Below, in pieces: positions 22,954 through 24,168 of a stretch of 24,168 nt of DNA. The stretch is from Candidatus Heimdallarchaeota archaeon. Lineage in GTDB: Archaea > Asgardarchaeota > Heimdallarchaeia > Heimdallarchaeales > Kariarchaeaceae. Below the pieces are notes generated by a model. It was not told the DNA's origin. It did not search any database and was given only the letters and a program-made list of their open reading frames with translations. Location: assembly GCA_021399405.1 (NCBI GenBank), contig JAAFKL010000203.1, positions 1-24,168 of the forward strand, written 5' to 3'. The translations under genes and the position numbers were made by a program. How positions within the stretch are numbered: position 1 is the first letter of the stretch; each line of letters begins with the position of its first letter.

Positions 22954-23886
22954 CTATATTGATGTTTGTTGTAATTTGAACAATTCTCCTGATTTAACCC
23001 AGCGATGGTACCAGATTTCAATTCTTTTCAATCGTTTTTCCAATTCTGCTTCATTTGGTTGTGCTAAAACACATTTAACGATACAATTTCCACAACCAAA
23101 ATGCTTTGCAAAATATTTGATACATTTGTCACCATCGATAGTAAATTTCATAGGGACGCCAATTCTCAGACTTTCCAAATATTTGTCTGCAGGTAAAGCT
23201 CTTGGTGGACAGTTAGGTACACAGTATCGGCAGCGGTGACAAAAAGCATTTACACCTCTATCAACGGGGTGATCCAATTCAAGATCTAAAGAAGTTGTTA
23301 TAATACCTAAGCGGACAAGAGGCCCTAACTTGTGATCAATAAATAATCCAGTTCTACCTTTCTCTCCCAATCCAGCCGCCATTGCATGCGGGGGCATCAG
23401 AATATGATGGTAATCGGAAGAATTTCCTAATGGATGATGACCAGTTGCTTGAATCCCCCGTTCCCGGAGATATTTAGTCAATTGTAAAACTACTTCTCCC
23501 ACTTTATGATATACACGTAGAATCTCAGTAGCTGATTCAATTGAAGGTACGGATTGCATCTTATGATAATCCATAGGTAATACCACAACGATTGCATTCT
23601 GTTCAATTGAAGAGATAGTGGAATTCTCAAAAGTGTAATCATCATTAATCTCCGTTATACCAAACCTTTCAACGTCTAATTTAATAAGCAGGGTTTGGAT
23701 CTTGTCTCTCCAATCATTATCATGACTATTGCCAGTGATCTCGGATCTTAAATCTTGTTGATTTAGATTGTCTAATGCTTTCTGCTGCCTTCCAATCCTT
23801 TCTCTGAGCCTATTTTGTTCTTCTGTTACATTAGTACCTTGAGGGATAATCACTGTTAATTCGATTTGCTTTCCCTCGTCTAACAT
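22954..23886 (-). CDS. QueG/reductive-dehalogenase-like iron-sulfur protein
   Basis: 310 residues from an ATG at 23886, chosen because AGGTGA lies eight bases before it; a GTG at 23898 is in frame but sits inside that site. Two [4Fe-4S] clusters are visible in the C-terminal half: FCHRCRYCVPNCPP (215-228, C-x2-C-x2-C-x3-CP) and a second set Cys255, Cys265, Cys268 and Cys272 (KCIKYFAKHFGCGNCIVKC). Upstream, HAMAAGLGEKGRTG (167-180) and VRLGIITTSLDLEL (191-204) are the conserved approach to the cluster domain in epoxyqueuosine reductase (QueG) and reductive dehalogenases, which use a cobamide. No Tat signal, so it is cytosolic and not a respiratory dehalogenase. A corrinoid-dependent reductase is probable, substrate unknown. 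The N-terminal 60 residues are not typical of the family. Confidence 0.82.
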   Translation of the reverse strand: MLDEGKQIELTVIIPQGTNVTEEQNRLRERIGRQQKALDNLNQQDLRSEITGNSHDNDWRDKIQTLLIKLDVERFGITEINDDYTFENSTISSIEQNAIVVVLPMDYHKMQSVPSIESATEILRVYHKVGEVVLQLTKYLRERGIQATGHHPLGNSSDYHHILMPPHAMAAGLGEKGRTGLFIDHKLGPLVRLGIITTSLDLELDHPVDRGVNAFCHRCRYCVPNCPPRALPADKYLESLRIGVPMKFTIDGDKCIKYFAKHFGCGNCIVKCVLAQPNEAELEKRLKRIEIWYHRWVKSGELFKLQQTSI

Positions 23887-23983
23887 GTTTGGATTCACCT
23901 ATCGTTCCATTTTGAAGTGTGTTATAGTGAAATAAACTTCGAACAAATTTACAACTATCTAAGAACTAAGTTTTATTATTTCA

Positions 23984-24000
23984 TTATATATATTTTATTA
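23984..24000 (+). promoter_or_regulatory. TATA-like box for the right-edge UDG gene
   Basis: TTATATATATTTTATTA ends 26 bases before the TTG at 24026. It predicts transcription starting roughly at 24018, with a very short leader. Confidence 0.45.
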
Positions 24001-24025
24001 ACGCATTTTTCAGGATGTTACCGTA

Positions 24026-24168
24026 TTGATATTTTCACCCGAATTCACGTCATCTCTTAGATCTTGCGAGGATTGTGAATTATCTATCCATCGTTCAATG
24101 GTGGTAATCGGTGAGGTTTCTAACATTAAGGCATTGTGTTTTATTGGAGAAGCTCCTGGTAAAAATGA
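24026..24168 (+). CDS. Uracil-DNA glycosylase, family 4-like (5' part only)
   Basis: The frame from about 24014 to the window edge is open, with a stop (TAA) just upstream at 23999-24001. The first plausible start is a TTG at 24026. It reads LRSCEDCELSIHRS, then VVIGEVSNIKALCFIGEAPG and KN at the edge. CxxC followed by about 28 residues and GEAPG is the N-terminal signature of thermophile-type family 4 uracil-DNA glycosylases, which hold a [4Fe-4S] cluster with the first two cysteines seen here and two more beyond the window. It would remove uracil from DNA after cytosine deamination. It is divergent from the Fe-S reductase and UDG-like operon. The C-terminus, including the last two cysteines and HPS motif, is not visible. 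Confidence 0.75.
   Translation, partial: MIFSPEFTSSLRSCEDCELSIHRSMVVIGEVSNIKALCFIGEAPGKN

Noticed and set aside
22931..23239. Plus-strand open frame of 102 codons
   Set aside because: Antisense to the Fe-S reductase across its cysteine motifs; coding evidence favours the minus strand.
1..24168. CRISPR arrays, tRNA or rRNA genes, insertion sequences, integrase or att sites
   Set aside because: No regularly spaced repeats, cloverleaf-like stretches, transposase or integrase motifs, or terminal inverted repeats were seen.

Overview
The window looks like compact, AT-rich archaeal chromosome, most likely from an Asgard archaeon. Two protein types point that way: a Ras/Rab-like small GTPase with all five G-motifs (10244-10810, minus strand), and a longin-like domain protein encoded next to a MinD/ParA-type ATPase (3048-4534, minus strand). 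Several genes have an archaeal TATA-like box about 25-30 bases upstream of the start codon, which implies leaderless mRNAs; a few others have Shine-Dalgarno-like sites. I see no rRNA, tRNA, CRISPR array, transposase or phage gene. The Asgard assignment is inference from gene content; the phylum below that level cannot be fixed here.

Layout. 1-843 (-): SDR-type L-threonine 3-dehydrogenase, running off the left edge. 1265-1969 (+): a putative RHH plus winged-helix regulator, preceded by a 421-base regulatory gap. 1998-4534 (-): a same-strand run MinD-like ATPase -> longin/winged-helix protein -> seven-segment membrane protein with CREST/DUF6962-like motifs -> small two-segment membrane protein. 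4742-8241 (+): a zinc-ribbon membrane protein, an MFS transporter, a doubtful small membrane protein and an RraA-like protein. 8249-10134: SfsA (-), DinB-like (+), a short MTA/SAH-nucleosidase-like protein (-). 10244-14452: Ras-like GTPase (-), an unrecognised all-helical protein (+), a membrane-anchored thioredoxin (-), a TPR protein (+). 14460-18662: class V PLP enzyme (-), CoA-type Nudix hydrolase (+), zinc-ribbon/Yip1-like membrane protein (-), Hsp20 (+), PHP phosphoesterase (-). 18806-22310 (+): a DUF885-type metallopeptidase-like protein and a three-repeat surface protein. 22297-24168: a uracil-DNA-glycosylase-superfamily protein and an Fe-S reductase in one operon (-), then the start of a second, family-4-like uracil-DNA glycosylase (+), cut by the right edge.

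Most genes are single transcription units on alternating strands. Eight convergent pairs are separated by 35 bases or less, and two of them overlap. The parts that read as a working unit are the MinD-longin-membrane run, the Ras GTPase with its divergent helical partner, and the DNA-repair/Fe-S cluster at the right end. The first is the best candidate for an undescribed system: a positioning-type ATPase, a eukaryote-like trafficking fold with a DNA- or protein-binding winged helix, and membrane proteins encoded together.
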